Shown piece by piece: positions 12,010 to 26,998 of a DNA stretch of 64,000 nt (positions within the stretch are counted from its first letter, which is position 1; each line of letters begins with the position of its first letter). Source of the stretch: Opisthocomus hoazin (taxonomy: Eukaryota; Chordata; Aves; Opisthocomiformes; Opisthocomidae); the NCBI RefSeq assembly GCF_030867145.1, contig NC_134428.1:3720001-3784000 (forward strand), written 5' to 3'. The notes beneath the pieces were generated by a model that was given only the letters and a program-made list of their open reading frames with translations, was not told where the DNA came from and ran no database searches. A program made the translations under genes and the position numbers.

Positions 12010-13486
12010 CTGTGAAATCAAGGGATTTAACAGGCTCAAGCTCCAGGAACAGAGCAAACACAAAATCCTAACAAAATGGCTGATGAATCCAAAAGGCCTT
12101 TGCAGATCAGAATTAGCATTACTTGATTCGAAGAGCCTACAGAACTCAGCTACATGGGAAGACACTGCAGATGGCAAAAAAATCCACAAACTGGAAGCAG
12201 AGATCTCTGAACTGACAAAAGGAAAATAAGGAAAAGAGCTCAGCGTCTGAAGCATTTCCATTTCATCTGTTCAGCTACTTCATGATCAGCTTCTGGCCCA
12301 GTACATATGTCTACATTTAGGTATGACTTGGGGGCAGATGTTGCTAATTCTGATCGAACCACTAAGAGGAAAATACGACATAGAATCACCACACATTCTC
12401 AAGAAAAAAAAAAAAGAAATAATTCTCTTTGAAACAGATGTGCTACTAGAATGTATACACCAACAGCTTTTCTTTTTTTCAAAAGAAAACAGAGAAGCAA
12501 AGTATCTAAGAAAGCAACTAACAAGAACTAAGATGAACTCATACAACAATAAAAGTGAGCCAGAAGTGCCACAGGTTACCAACATGAAGGAATATGTTTC
12601 TTTTGAATCAAGCCTCCCTCCTCATGCCAGGTCAGGAGCTCTTGTCCAGTGCAAGACAATAGCAATTCAGCATTGCAGGGAACATCAAAAGCCTTCCAGG
12701 TCAATGCTTTTATTTATTTCTAGGAGATCTCTATACAGGTGATTCTCAGTAAGTTTTTCTTTTCTTGTGATAAATCTTGAAATATTAGGTGCTTTTTCCT
12801 TAAAGCTTTAGAAATGTTAATTTAGATCTATCTTCTCCTACAAGCATGAAATTTTAAAGGCATTTCTTTAGAACTCTAGTATCATAAAGCAGATCTGAAG
12901 AGACTCAAGTCTGGCAAATCTGGAATCTTTGCTACGTTTTTCATTTAAGAAACTGTTCACTTAATTACAGTCTTTCAGTCTATGTCGGCATCCATGGTTT
13001 TGTTGCTGTACACCAAACAGGACGGGCTTGAAGGACACCCATGCAGCAACAGCCAAATCTAGTTGCATGTTGAGTGCTTTTGAGGCAAGGTACAGTTGAA
13101 TTGGAGAACCATCACTGGTAGACTAACATTAACAGTGGCTAGTAGGGGATATTGCCCAGCTCACTAGGGATGAGCCTAGGCTTGGAGTGCCAAGGCCAGG
13201 GGTGAGATTGACAGCCCAGCTCAAGTGTGTTTACACCAATGCACGTAGTATGGCCAATAAACAGGAGGAGCTGGAAGCCATTATACAGCAGGACGGCTAC
13301 GACTTGGTCGCCATCACAGAAACGTGGTGGGACAACTCGCATGACTGGCATGCTGTCATAGATGGCTACAGACTCTTTAGGAAAGACAGACCAACAAGGA
13401 GAGGTGGGGGAGTTGCTCTATATGTGAGGTAGCAACTGGAATGCATTGAGCTTGGCCTGGGGGCAAGTGAAGAAGGAGTTGAAAGC

Positions 13487-15430
13487 TTGTGGGTTAGAAT
13501 TAAGGGACAGGCTCACACGGGTGACATTACGGTGGGTGTATACTACAGGCCACCCGACCAGGAGGAGGAGGTTGATGAAGCCTTCTACAGACAGCTGCAA
13601 GCAGCCTCACAGTCACAGGCTCTGGTTCTCATGGGGGACTTCAACCACCCTGACATGAGCTGGGAAGACCATACAGCTAGGCAGGCGCAATCCAGGAGGT
13701 TCCTACAGAGCATCGATGATAACTTTCTGATGCAAGTGGTGGAGGAACCAACAAGGAAAGGCGCGCTGCTGGACCTCGTGTTAACAAACAAGGAGGGACC
13801 GGTGGAGGACGTGAAGGTTGGAGGTAGACTCGGCTGCAGTGACCATGAAATGGTCGAGTTCAGGATCCTGCGTGGAGGAAGCAGGGCGATAAGCAGGATC
13901 AAAACCCTGGACCTCAGGAGGGCTGACTTTGCCCTCTTCAAGGAGCTACTGGGAGGAATCCCGTGGGCCAGGGCTCTCGAAGGCAGGGGGGTCCATGAGT
14001 GCTGGTCGCTTTTTAAACAACACTTCTTCCATGCACAGGAGCAATGCATCCCCCTGAGAAAGAAATTTAGCAAAGGAGGCAGGAGACCTGCATGGTTAAA
14101 CAAGGAGCTTCTAGCGGAGATCAGGCAGAAGAGAAAGGTGCATGGCATGTGGAAAGAGGGACAGGCCACTTGGGAAGAGTACAGAAACGTAGTGAGAGCA
14201 TGCAGGGATGCGATGAGGAAGGCCAAGGCTCACCTGGAATTGAAGCTGGCAAGGGATGTCAAAAACAACAAGAAGGGCTTCTTCAGCTACATCAGCAGCA
14301 AAAGGAAGGCTAGGGACAACGTGGGGCCGCTGCTGAATGAGGCGGGTGTCCTGGTGACGGAGGATGTGGAGAAGGCAGAGCTAATGAATGCCTTCTTTGC
14401 TTCAGTCTTCAGTGCTAAGACTGGCCCTCAGGAATCCCAGGCCCCGGAGGTAAGAGAGGAAGCCTACAGAGAGGACGACTTTCCCTTGGTCGAGGAGGAC
14501 TGTGTGAGGGATCGCTTAAGCGATCTGGATGTCCACAAATCCATGGGCCCCGATGGAATGCACCCACGAGTGCTCAGGGAGCTGGCGGATGTCATTGCTG
14601 AGCCACTCTCCATCATCTTTGAGAGGTCCTGGAAGACAGGAGAGGTGCCCGAGGACTGGAGAAAGGCCAATGTCACTCCAATCTTCAAAAAGGGCAAGAA
14701 GGAGGACCCAGGGAACTACAGGCCGGTCAGCCTCACCTCCATCCCGGGAAAGGTGATGGAGCAGCTTATCCTGGAGGCCATCATCAAGCAAGTGGAGGAA
14801 AAGAAGGTTATCAGGAGTAGTCAGCATGGATTCACCAAGGGGAAATCATGCCTGACCAATCTGATAGCTTTCTACGATGACATGACTGGCTGGGTAGACG
14901 AAGGGAGAGCTGTGGATGTTATCTACCTTGACTTCAGCAAGGCTTTCGACACAGTCTCCCATGATATCCTCCTGGGGAAGCTGAGGAAGTGTGGGCTGGA
15001 TGAGTGGTCGGTGAAGTGGATAGAGAACTGGCTGAATGGCAGAACTCAGAGGGTTGTCATCAGCGGCGCTGAGTCTAGTTGGAGGCTGGTGACAAGTGGT
15101 GTCCCTCAGGGGTCAGTACTGGGCCCAGTCTTGTTTAACTTCTTCATCAACGACCTGGATGAAGAGTTAGAATGTACCCTCAGCAAGTTTGCTGACGACA
15201 CCAAACTGGGAGGTGTGGTAGATACACCAGAAGGCTGTGCTGCCATTCAGCGTGACCTGGATAGGCTGGAGAGCTGGGCAGAGAGGAACCTGATGAGGTT
15301 CAACAAGGGAAGTGCAGGGTCCTGCACCTGGGGAGGAACAACCTCATGCACCAGTACAGGCTTAGGGTGGACCTGCTGGAGAGCAGCTCTGCGGAGAGGG
15401 ACCTGGGTGTCCTGCTGGACGACAGGTTAA
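13487..15430 (+). pseudogene. CR1 ORF2 main open frame (endonuclease end and RT)
   Basis: This 647-codon open stretch is the body of the CR1 ORF2 protein, which nicks target DNA and primes reverse transcription there. The end of the endonuclease domain comes first ([22 protein letters not shown]) and the reverse transcriptase follows with [10 protein letters not shown] and the catalytic FADD near 15188-15200. Upstream, the same frame continues to 13187 but is cut by the TAG at 13430. Downstream it is lost by a one-base deletion. It is very unlikely to be active but is a young-looking copy. Confidence 0.85.
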
Positions 15431-15990
15431 CTATGAGCCAGCAGCGTGCCCTGGCTGCCAAGAAGGCCAATGGGATCCTGGGGTGCATCAAGAAGAGTGT
15501 GGCCAGCAGGACAAGGGAGGTTCTCCTTCCCCTCTACACTGCCCTGGTGAGGCCTCATCTGGAGTACTGTGTCCATTTCTGGGCTCCCCAGTTCAAGAAG
15601 GATGAAGAGCTACTGGAGAGAGTCCAGCGGAGGGCTACAAGGATGGTGAGGGGACTGGAGCATCTCCACTATGAGGAGAGGTTGAGGGAACTGGGCTTGT
15701 TCAGCCTGAAGAAGAGAAGGCTGCGAGGGGACCTTATAAATGCCTACAAATATCTGAAGGGTAGGTGTCAGGAGGATAGGGCCAAGCTCTTTTCAGTGGT
15801 GCCCAGTGACAGGACAAGGGGTAATGGGCACAAACTGAGGCACAGGAAGTTCCGTCTGAACATGAGGAGGAACTTCTTCTCTCTGAGGGTGACGGAGCAC
15901 TGGCCCAGGCTGCCCAGGGAGGTTGTGGAGTCTCCTTCTCTGGAGATATTCAAGACCCGCCTGGACAAGGTCCTGTGCAGCCTGGTGTAG
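15346..15990 (+). pseudogene. CR1 ORF2 C-terminal part, shifted frame
   Basis: The frame continues the same CR1 protein after the break near 15308, overlapping the previous frame for a short stretch. It includes [38 protein letters not shown] and [18 protein letters not shown], and ends in [17 protein letters not shown] before the CR1 3' UTR. Confidence 0.85.
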
Positions 15991-16221
15991 GTGACCCTGC
16001 TTCGGCGGGGGGGTTGGACTAGATGACCCACAGAGGTCCCTTCCAACCCCTACTATTCTGTGATTCTGTGATTCTGTGATTCTGTAATCCACAACAAGAC
16101 CTATTGTCTTGTTGGTAAAGATCCATGCTTGGGACTTCTATAGGATGGGATCTTTAAGCATAGAGTTTTATTTTCCTGGTAGCAAGTTCTCAAAGCCATA
16201 GAGCTTTGTCAAAGATCATCA

Positions 16222-16470
<249 letters not shown>

Positions 16471-16928
16471 CTAAGCCACAAACATTAATCAGACCCTCTC
16501 AAAATCAGCAGTTAACAGCAAAAGTAGACATTATATGAACTCAGTACACTACACTTTGTGATGCTCCAAACTGGACAATCAGAACAGGGAGAGCAGCATC
16601 TCTAAGATACAGATTAGAGAACCAAACAAACATCCGTGCAGATGAATGGAGAGATGAGCTGTGCAATATTCACAGAGAAAAAGTAGTAGTAGTAAGACAA
16701 GCTCTTAAATCCAGCACAAGTGCCATTAGGCATTTGGCCAGCAACTGCTGCTCTCCAAGTCTTCACATCTTTTGAACAGGCCTCATCTTAATAGAGACCA
16801 CCCTCTTGTTCTGAGCATTAATTCCTCCAGAATTTTGGGTTACAAATCAGCCTCAAAACGTTCCATATTTGTGTCAAAAACACTTCTCCAACCAGGGAAT
16901 TTTCCTGTGTTGTTCCCTGTGCAGTTCA

Positions 16929-17198
<270 letters not shown>

Positions 17199-17677
17199 TC
17201 ATCAGTTCTATAATCAGATCCTTCCTGCCTCAGAGGTGTTTTAGTCACTGAAGTGGTTAATGCTCTGAGTTTAACTGGCATTCAGAAGCTGTCTAGTCTC
17301 TCAGTCTTGATCCAAAGGCTAGTAAGAAAACAGCTACAGCTACTCTGGAATGAGGTGAGGAAAGCAAGCTACTAATCAAGATGAAATAGTTTTCCTATTA
17401 TTTCCATCATTCAGTCTTCACACCCTTTCTTAGTCTATCCTGAGGTATTACAATAATAGTCTGAAGTTTTTGTTCCAATAGAATTTCTTTTTTGTATGTA
17501 AAGAGCTTATTACTTGATCTAACAAGACTCCAAGATGGCATTTAGCTCACTGAAATTAGAAGCAACAAGTTACTCCTAACAAAGGCCAAGCTGCTCCCAA
17601 AAGATTTATCAATCAACACAAACAAGATGCCATTTAAAAATCATAGAAATCAGCAAGATGACAGGAAACTAGACTAC

Positions 17678-17926
17678 CTGATCAAACTTCTTCAGCTTTT
17701 TCTTCAGGCTATAAACAATCTGGCGCTGATGATCTAGGTCTACCACCACGTAATCCAACTCTTGCTGCAGACGATTCTTTGTCTTTTCCAGTTTGTCATA
17801 AGCCATTGCCTTCTCCTCTAGGCGTTGGCTTAAGGACTCCGCGTCCTTCAGTAATTTCTTTTTGTTTTCCTCCAAGCCTTCAATGGTTCCCAAGTCATCA
17901 TCTACCTTTTTCTTAGCATCAGCCAA
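17678..17926 (-). pseudogene. MYH10: MYH10-like rod exon, most diverged
   Basis: The 249 bp exon (83 codons) has acceptor TTTCAG and donor GTAGTC. It carries [29 protein letters not shown] and [10 protein letters not shown]. By my recollection about fourteen residues differ from MYH10, including Asp to Tyr after QQEL, Glu to Lys and Gln to Leu near the end. That is well above the other exons. The frame is still open. Confidence 0.85.
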
Positions 17927-18207
17927 CTGAAATTAAATAAAAGAAAATAATGTTCCTTGGTACATCATGAAAAGGAAAGAAAGGCAACAAGTCAAAAATA
18001 CAAAACTAGGTGTTATTGCTAGCTAGAGTAACACAAAAATTATGAGCTAACAGGAGTCCAAGTAGGGGAAAGTCCTGTCCACTGCAGTTAGTTGTACTGG
18101 TCACTATGGCAATTGAGAAAGTCCATGGAAAATTTTATTCCAAAGTGTGGTCGAGCATACGTGCAAGTTACATGACATTTTTCCAAGAGGTTTAGGACAC
18201 CAATTCA

Positions 18208-18417
<210 letters not shown>

Positions 18418-19499
18418 TTACACAAACAGGCATATTCAAAGTTCCGTTTGGTTCATAGCGTGTTAAGTGTGGCCTTGGCCCACCACCCTCCATTACTCTA
18501 CTTGGAGGTTCAGGTTTGATTATTTTTCTCTCAGCAGTTTTGTACAACGACATGCTTATGAAGCCATCCGTAATTTGGGTTTTCAAAAAGGTACTGCTCA
18601 GTCATTTGGGGCACACTTAAGCCTTTATGAAGCGTATTTCTCAGAGAATCCATGCCACTGTCTGTTCATAGAAGCCAATGGATGATACTTTTCTATCTTC
18701 AAAGGGACAAGCACAGCAGTTGCCTTCAAAATATATCTTTCTTTTCCAACAAGCATATAGAGTCCCTAGTTTAAATCACCTGAGACGAATATATAGCAAC
18801 AAATCCTGCAATGACAGCATGCTTTCAAGATTCACTGCATTGCTTAAATGTAAAGGTCAGTTTAAAGACAGCTGTAATTTGGCAGTGGAAACTTCTGTCA
18901 TAACCGAGACTAATGAAAAGTGTAACCACCAGCCCTCTCTTCCCTCACCCTGTTCCTCACAGAACTCTCCAACTGTAATGAACATTACTCAAATAGTCAC
19001 CATTAGCATTTTTATACAGGGGAAAAAAAAAAAGAGCATATTTAAGTGATGAATACATGTATCAAGCTGCACTATTTAACCCAAAAACCAAACACTGGCA
19101 GTTTCAACAACTTAAGCTGAAGTCAGTAAAGAACTTCAGCCTAAGTCAGTAAAAGACAGGGTATTGTCCCTCGTGCCTTTCACACACCCCAAGGACCTTA
19201 TTTGCATTAACATCCTACTTGGAAAGGTTTTTTTGACTTAATGCTTATCTCCCACAGAGACTAAGAAATAAAAAAGAGAAACTGAAAGGCTACAGTCTAT
19301 CAAGCAGTAAATCTTAGATAATGAAAAACTGGCTCCACATGTAGCTGAGCAATCATCATACATCGCATTTCACTAGACTTCAATAGGAAATACAGCTTCT
19401 ACCCATGGGGCTTTCCAAACCATGAATGAAAATGTATTTTCTGTTATGCAGTTAGCATTTCAATGAGGAACAAAGCTTCAGCGTTAAGTTCAAGCTTCA

Positions 19500-19766
<267 letters not shown>

Positions 19767-20660
19767 TTAGAAACGTGTCAGTCCTGAACTTAAGACAGAA
19801 CATAATAAGAGTTAGCCATGGTATTTAGCAGAGCATGTCATTCCAACATCTACAGTCATATTTAAAGCTATTTTTCATTATAGGATCATGTATTTTATAG
19901 GACCGTGTATTTTACAGTACCATTAATTCAAGGATTATCAGGGTGGCAGCTGGGTTTAAAGCATCACTGCAAGAGAAAAGGTCAATGCCAGGTGCCAATT
20001 CTTGCTATTTTAGGCTATGCTACTTGTATATACAGTGAGAGACTGCCAAAACGCTTCCCCCAAAAAGAATGGGGCAATTCCCTTTTTCAAGCACTTTAGC
20101 TTGATTTACTCATAGTACTCTCTGCTGTGGCTAAGAAGTCAGCTCTGACTGCATTTTGTCTATTTTCTCCATTTCGCAGAGGAACAGCCCTTTACTTGCA
20201 ATCCCTATCTGTCAAGTTCCTTTTGAAGCACAAAAGGAAACGTGTGGCCATCATCAATCAGTACATTTTTGCTCAAGCCTACAAATGAGCTCAGCCCACT
20301 CTACTCAACTCCACATCCAAGCCAAAAACCTGTAGGCCAGCTGTCAGCAGAGCCTCCTACAGGATTTGGTCTCCAAAATGGGAAGCCATGTACTTCAAAG
20401 CCACTGTGATTCTTACATAGTCCAAAAAGTTCAGGATTCATGTCATGGCTCTCCAGCTATCTGAGGTGTGTCACCGCTTTCAAGCCCCTCAAGTACACGA
20501 GTACATGACTGAGATCGCCTCCCACATCAACTACAGTCCCCGTTCCTGTAGACCTAGCTGCATCTTTGGTAGTCATTCCTCCTAGCCACTTCTGTATATG
20601 GTTAAAGCTTTTACTTTCTTGTGTATAGTTCAGCAGTTTAGGAATTCCATACAGCCTTAC

Positions 20661-20867
20661 CTGCAGCTTGTTAGCTTTCTCCGCCAGCTCCACCCTCACT
20701 CTTTCTCCTTCTGTGACCCTAGCAGTTAGCTCTTGCACCTGAGCATCGAGCTTCTTCCTCTTATGTTCAGACTCTGCCTTGACCTGCTGCAGTACCTTCA
20801 CTTCACAGGCCAACTCCTTGTTGTCGGACTCTAGGCCTTGCTTGTTTTTTTCAAGATTTGCTTTGAA
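20661..20867 (-). pseudogene. MYH10: MYH10-like rod exon ([13 protein letters not shown])
   Basis: The 207 bp exon (69 codons) has acceptor TCCTAG and donor GTAAGG. It encodes [40 protein letters not shown] and [11 protein letters not shown]. About six differences are seen, mostly conservative. Confidence 0.88.
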
Positions 20868-22285
20868 CTAGGAAAAACAAACGGGAAGAACTTCAACACT
20901 TTTTTACATATCAATAAAGTTTTCTGCTAAAAATATTCAGTCCAGCAAATCAGGATTATAAGCTCAAAGATAAAACAACTGCTCAGCAAGTTTTAAGTAG
21001 GGAGCATTTAAAATCCTGCTGTGTAACATTTTGCATATGTTAGCCAAAAAAATTAAGGTAATGCAAGTTAATCCACTCTCAGATATCACAGGTAACAGCG
21101 AGGACCAGAAGATATTTCTATGAATTCAGTAAGATCTGGGATGTCAGTGCTGTGAAAGGACCATGTGAGTAGCACTGAGCAGGAAGGAATGTGCCCATTA
21201 ACAGATCAGTATGGCTCATCTCACAGAAATAAAAGGAAAGATATCAGCTACAGCTGCCCTGATTTTAGTAGGCATAGCAGCCTGGAGGTGCATAATAAAG
21301 CACTATTCACCACTGCGCTGACATTTGTCAAAAACCTTTTTAAAATGGTAGTAATTACCATAAGGGATGTTTAAGTGCCATTCTTACTATATTGCCAGAA
21401 CTGACAATCTTATCACAGGACCTTTGTTTAAGATTGTAGGGTATTTTTCTGTCTTTTTATGCTCTTATTGAGAATATTTAATGAATAAGGAGCACAGGAA
21501 ACACGTAAGATTTTCAGGTGAATAAACTATAATTTCCATCAGGTTTAACTACTATATTTCTCACGTAGTATTTTAAACTAAGGAGGCTTCTGAAATATTT
21601 CTACACAAAAATATTAGTACAGTATATGAACTGTCCACCCATATATCTGTGAATGACTAGAAATAAAATTTTACAAGCTAGAGATACTTTTTTTTTTTTT
21701 TGGCAGTGTTGGATTAATTCTACTTCTGAACAAAGACACTGAAGCTGCACTAGTAGGAACCACGTTGTCCAGGTGTGCCGCTTCCTCTGCTCTGGCAGGG
21801 GTTACCAGAGACACAATAGAACTCTGCAAATCAGCAAGATACTCCACAGATATCTAGCACTGGAGGTCACGGCACAAGCATAAAGTGAAGAGTGGCTGGA
21901 AGAGCTTTTACGCTACCCGTACTCACAGTTTGTTATTTGTGAGTGTCGACATTACAATTACCTTACTTGGAACCATTCCGCAGTTCGCTTAGGCAGAGAA
22001 CTGCTTTTCACCAAATAAGCACATAGGCTGCTCGAGAATTCCCACAAAAGTACTACATAAATTTATCTCTAGGTGCACTGTTTCCAGGTCTAACAAACAC
22101 TTTTAGATAGTCTTGTCATCTATTTGAAAAGTTGCTATATGTTCAAACCAGCAGGATATATTTGATTCAACTGCAGTAGTTAAGTATGTACAGAGGACAA
22201 TCACTGGAAGTGACCACGCCACTGATGTTACTTATAAAAGTCCTGAAGCTGAAAAATGTATTTCTGTAATTAATTTTCTGCTCAC

Positions 22286-22430
22286 CCTTTTGGCCTGTTC
22301 CAGTTGTTCAGAGAGCTCTTCCAGGGCAGTAGCATGCCTCTGCCTGATTTCCTGGATCTGTGCTTCATGGTTTTTGGTTTCCTCTTCAATTGCTTTCTTC
22401 AGTTCAGCCACCTCCTGCTCTCGCTTTGTC
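22286..22430 (-). pseudogene. MYH10: MYH10-like rod exon ([13 protein letters not shown])
   Basis: The 145 bp exon has acceptor CTCTAG and donor GTGAGC. It encodes [20 protein letters not shown] and [20 protein letters not shown]. Three conservative differences are seen, and the phases match both neighbours. Confidence 0.88.
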
Positions 22431-22530
22431 CTAGAGGAAGCATCAATAGTTCTCAAAAATCAACATTTTAGTCTTTTGTAAATTCAAGGTGAATTTTAAT
22501 GGTGCCTGCTTATACAGACACATGATCCTA

Positions 22531-22734
<204 letters not shown>

Positions 22735-24970
22735 TTACATTTATAAGCAATTTTTTCCTGTTGTTATCCTCAGAAGGTTCAGGGGCAGGGCAATGGGACA
22801 GCAAGAAGGGTGGGAAGTTTAATATACACTCTGTCAATTCTTTCTCCAGACTGCAGCTGGAAGGGTGACTGGGAAAGATGAAATAGCAAAGTAGAACTGC
22901 ATGATTCAGATAGAAAGTCAAGAAAAAGTCAATGACTGGAGAAAAAAGTTTGAAGTAAGGTAACAAACATAATCACATGTTGACAGAAAAATAAGGAATA
23001 GAATCTAACAGAAGAGCAGTTTGAGCTGCTCGGCCAGATGATCGCAGACATCAGGATTCAAAAATGAAGAACTACAGACTGGAAAAAATTATGGCTTGCA
23101 TAGTTGTGGAAGGGCTAGGCTAGACTCCAAAAGGTCTACTGGAAAATAGTGTAACTTAAAGAAAACTTGGATAAACAATTTTTGCAAGTATCTGTACCAC
23201 TAACTCACATCCCATTGATATTTAGCAAGACTTTGCAACCCTGATAGCCTCCAGTAATTTCCTTGTGTAGCCAAGATGCTCCTGCCCTAAGGTATTTCTT
23301 TGTGAAAACCACCCAGTTATCAGTGCCCTAGCAATAAAATACATTTAGATGATCTGCCTGTGGTCTGATTAAGATAGTTATTGGCTGCATTGTCTACAGT
23401 TAGCTAATGACCAGGTATGTAATATATTGAAGTCACAGGAAGGTTTTGCTTAGCATAGCATTAGCACAATTCAACATCTATTAGAATAAATGTAAGTTAT
23501 TAGACTTGTTCAATACTTTGTGGGTTCTCAGTGCAGGGATTTCTCACACCCCTCCTAAGTCTGCTACAAGATCAGGACATCTTCTACATGGAAACGGAGC
23601 CATATTCAAGAATCATATCTTAGAGCTACCGAGGGGTATTTGGGATTTTCCAGACAATCTAAAGTAACATTGTTTTTCTCTAAACAGCTCCTCATTCAAA
23701 AAAAAAAATAGCACTTTTCTCTGTTTTTACATTATATTTCTGGCAGGTGACAGAAGAGTGTCATAAGACACAATTTCGCAATGGGGAAAACTCACAGTAA
23801 ACTGAATTAGTGGGGGTTTTTTTGGGTTTTGTGGGTTTTTGTTGCCCCCCCCCCCAAATTTCAGTACTTACCTGTGTCAAGACGCTAGCAGAGTGACCTT
23901 CATGGCTTCTTGAATTGTCTCAAAGAGTATCATTTTACTGTGCTTTACTAGCCAAGCAGTTGCATGCCTTATATTTAAGCTTTAATTTCCATTTCTAAGG
24001 CCATCACTCTGGGAACAGCACCATAACCAACCACATCTGTCAAGTATCTTCAGAAACAATAGTCCCAATTTAAGTACACAACTACTCAAGCATTATTTTC
24101 CAATGAGTACAGCTTACTTATGCCCATCTTAAAGTCCCTGAATAGGCTTTTGAAATAAAAGGTACATCAATCATCTATTATTCCTATTACTTCAATACCT
24201 TCCTACACAGATAAGACTAAACTTTGGTATTTTTCCATAAGCGCATCAGTATTAAAATATGTAGCAAGACAACCCATAACAGTAAGTGAAAAAAATATTT
24301 CCAAATTAGGGCAGATAACAACATTGCCTTATATTTTGCAACTTTGGCTTGGCAGTTTATTAATGTTGCACAATACCTATTTACAACCATAAGTAATTAA
24401 AAAAACCACCATAACATCATGAAAGGTTACATATAGGGCTAATTCAGTCGTGACAACACAGGCAAAACAATCAGAAATAAATGGCCAAAGAAATTGAACC
24501 ATTTTAGATAAACAAAGCATCAAGAAAGGCAGAACAATTCGGATTTGCTTATTCAAAAAATATTAGAAGACTAATGAATCCCTACTAACATTTTTCCAGA
24601 AATATGTTGTTCTAATGTGTTATTATAGAAAAGTGTAGCGCCTTCCCAAGAGACAGATGTTTTACCTTGTTACTAAGGGATGCATGCAACAACATGAATT
24701 TCTGGAGTGTATCATTAAATAAAATGGATTCTCAAAAATGAAAAGCTAACAAATTAAACACGAGAAAGACTGAGCAGCCAAATGCAACAAGGCTTGCAAG
24801 CAATAAATTATTCTTTCAAGATTTAGATAAAAGCAACAGCTATTAAGGCATTTACATATAAGGTTACACTTAGCAGACTGGACCAGATACTGCATACACT
24901 GTAATAAGTGATCCACTCCTTTCTCGCATGATGTACAACCTGTTAACAGGCAAATGTAGCAAGAACAAAC

Positions 24971-25094
24971 CTTCCAAATCAGTGATCATCATTTCCTGTT
25001 TGTTCTTGAGTTTGGCCAAGTTTTTGGCCTTTTCTTCTTCTTCAGCCAGCTGAGAAGTACATTCAGCAATTGGATCCTCCATCAGCTTCTTTTC
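24971..25094 (-). pseudogene. MYH10: MYH10-like proximal rod exon ([17 protein letters not shown])
   Basis: The 124 bp exon has acceptor TCCTAG and donor GTTTGT. It encodes [20 protein letters not shown] and [18 protein letters not shown]. Pro stands where the family has Arg (MEDPIAE), which would disturb the coiled coil. The rod exons that should follow it are not found before 22652. Confidence 0.85.
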
Positions 25095-25142
25095 CTAGCC
25101 ATGAGAAAGGGGAGAAAGAATAACTTCTACAATAGAATTTGA

Positions 25143-25293
25143 ATCACAGAATCACAGAATTGTAGGGGTTAGAAGGGACCTCTTTGGGTCACCCAGTCCA
25201 ACAACCCTGCCGAAGCAGGGTCACCCAGACCAGGCTGCACAGGACCACGTCTAGGCAGGTCTTGAATATCTCCAGAGAAGGAGACTCCACAAC
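25143..25293 (-). mobile_element. CR1 LINE fragment, 3' end
   Basis: The block runs from ATCACAGAATCACAGAATTG through GAAGGGACCTCTTTGGGTCA to GAATATCTCCAGAGAAGGAG. On the minus strand it is the CR1 C-terminal SLEIFKTCLD region plus the 3' UTR. It lies about 50 bases from the neighbouring myosin exon. Confidence 0.88.
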
Positions 25294-26998
25294 AATAGTC
25301 TCTAAGCAACACAAATAACTGAATATACAAAATCCATACAGAGGTCTCATACACCAGATATAATACAGATTTCTTTTCAAGTGACTGACCTGTCAATACT
25401 ACGGATCAACTGGAACCGTACAGAGACATGAACACTTGTTTTCCAAGAAAGCGAGGCTTGGAATTGAACACACAGGAGGTCTGGTTTTAGCACAGCATTT
25501 GTTTTACACTTTTGGAAGTCTGTTTGCAATGAACAACAGTAGCTATGATAAACACTGTTTCCAGCTCTTAGGTTTGGAAGACCCATGGAATTGGAAAGAA
25601 TGCATGGCAAGTATCTCCCTTTTAAAGCTCTCAGTGTCTCAGCTTCCACTTGGTCAAACCCCACAAGTCTTCAGGCGCAAACTCTATAGATAACGCAACA
25701 GCAGCCTGAAATGCTTTGAGAGCTATCACTTGGTACTACCATCACTTAAGAGCAGAATCTCCACCACGCATACTGGTCTCACCTTCAGAAATTTGGAATT
25801 TTGGTCCTCCAACAAACAGAAAGGGGGGCTTGCAAGACAAGCAAGACTTCAATTAGTCAGACTGGCCGGGCCTCCGGCAGCCCTGCTTTCCACAGTTTTG
25901 ACAAACAACAACAAAAATAAACCCACAACACCAAGTAACTGTCTCGACAGCCTTAGTCACTGCAAGGTGTTTTTGTATGGATAAGATCATCACTATTTTT
26001 CAAAAATCAAAAAGGTTATGAAAGAACCAAGAGGAAAGCAATACTTACAGAGCCTGTGGCTTTGTTTTTGCCCTGTACTTCAAGTACTTAAGAAAGGCAA
26101 TCCTACAATCGAGACAGAAGCTTTCTTTCAAGAATTACCGTCCACATGAGAAACAAAGTCTTAAAAAACTGGAATACCTTTAACTTTTGCCAGAAAGAAG
26201 GGTAAATGGAACATGAGTGTAATAAAGCAAAACAAAAAAATCCCCCAAATCCAAATTTGCAGTTTCTGCAGAAACGCAGAAATTTTCAATTCCCCTATTC
26301 CCTCGTCTCAGTCAGCAAATTTAACAATCTTGAGCTTCACACCGGAGAGCCTAGGGAGAAAACGCGGTGGTGAAACTCAGACCACAAGAAATTTTCACAC
26401 CAAGACAGATACACACTTCTTCCGTTTATGTCTACTAATTTAAATAACTAACAACTAGCACTGTTTTCGTGAAGAATAACAAGTTTTGACAGAGTTCTGT
26501 AAAGAAGCTAGCAAAGGTTTAGTTTACTCATCTAAGTGATGTGAATTTTGCAAAGCTGCATCATACCTGCTCAGAAAACAACTCAGGATCTAAAAATAAG
26601 GTTAGATGTTTCAGTATGAAGCTACCGCTCCTTCCGAAATCACTGGAGAAGGATAGGTACACCTGGGAACATAAGAGGCATTTCTTTTGCTTATCTTCAG
26701 ACAGGATAGACTGCTTCCTCAGGGTGTCCATCTCTGTCCTCACTTAGAAACAGAACGGAACATAATCAGACACACACTTAACTTCTGTGTTTCAATTAGG
26801 GCAGTTAAAGCTCATCTGGGAAATCCTCACCAAGGGGAGCTTCAGTCTGAATGAGCCTACCCATGATCCTGTACTTCAAAGCCAATTATATTTCTTCTGA
26901 AATTCATAAAACAGATTAAACAATTTAGTATTTCAGCTACAAAGGCAAATGCAGTCACTGAAAGCCATCATTAACCTGCAAGTACCAGTAATTATGTT

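Larger units (their letters stand above)
13140..16087 (+). mobile_element. Nearly full-length CR1 ORF2 region
   Basis: This is the longest CR1 copy in the window, inserted antisense in a myosin intron. It has an endonuclease part (VYTNARSMANKQEELE, AITETWWD), a reverse transcriptase part ([38 protein letters not shown]) and the CR1 C-terminal region, and ends in an ATTCTGTG tail at about 16050-16087. The frame from 13187 is broken by an in-frame TAG at 13430-13432 and by a one-base deletion near 15308 that moves the rest into another frame up to 15990. The 5' edge near 13140 is uncertain. Confidence 0.92.
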
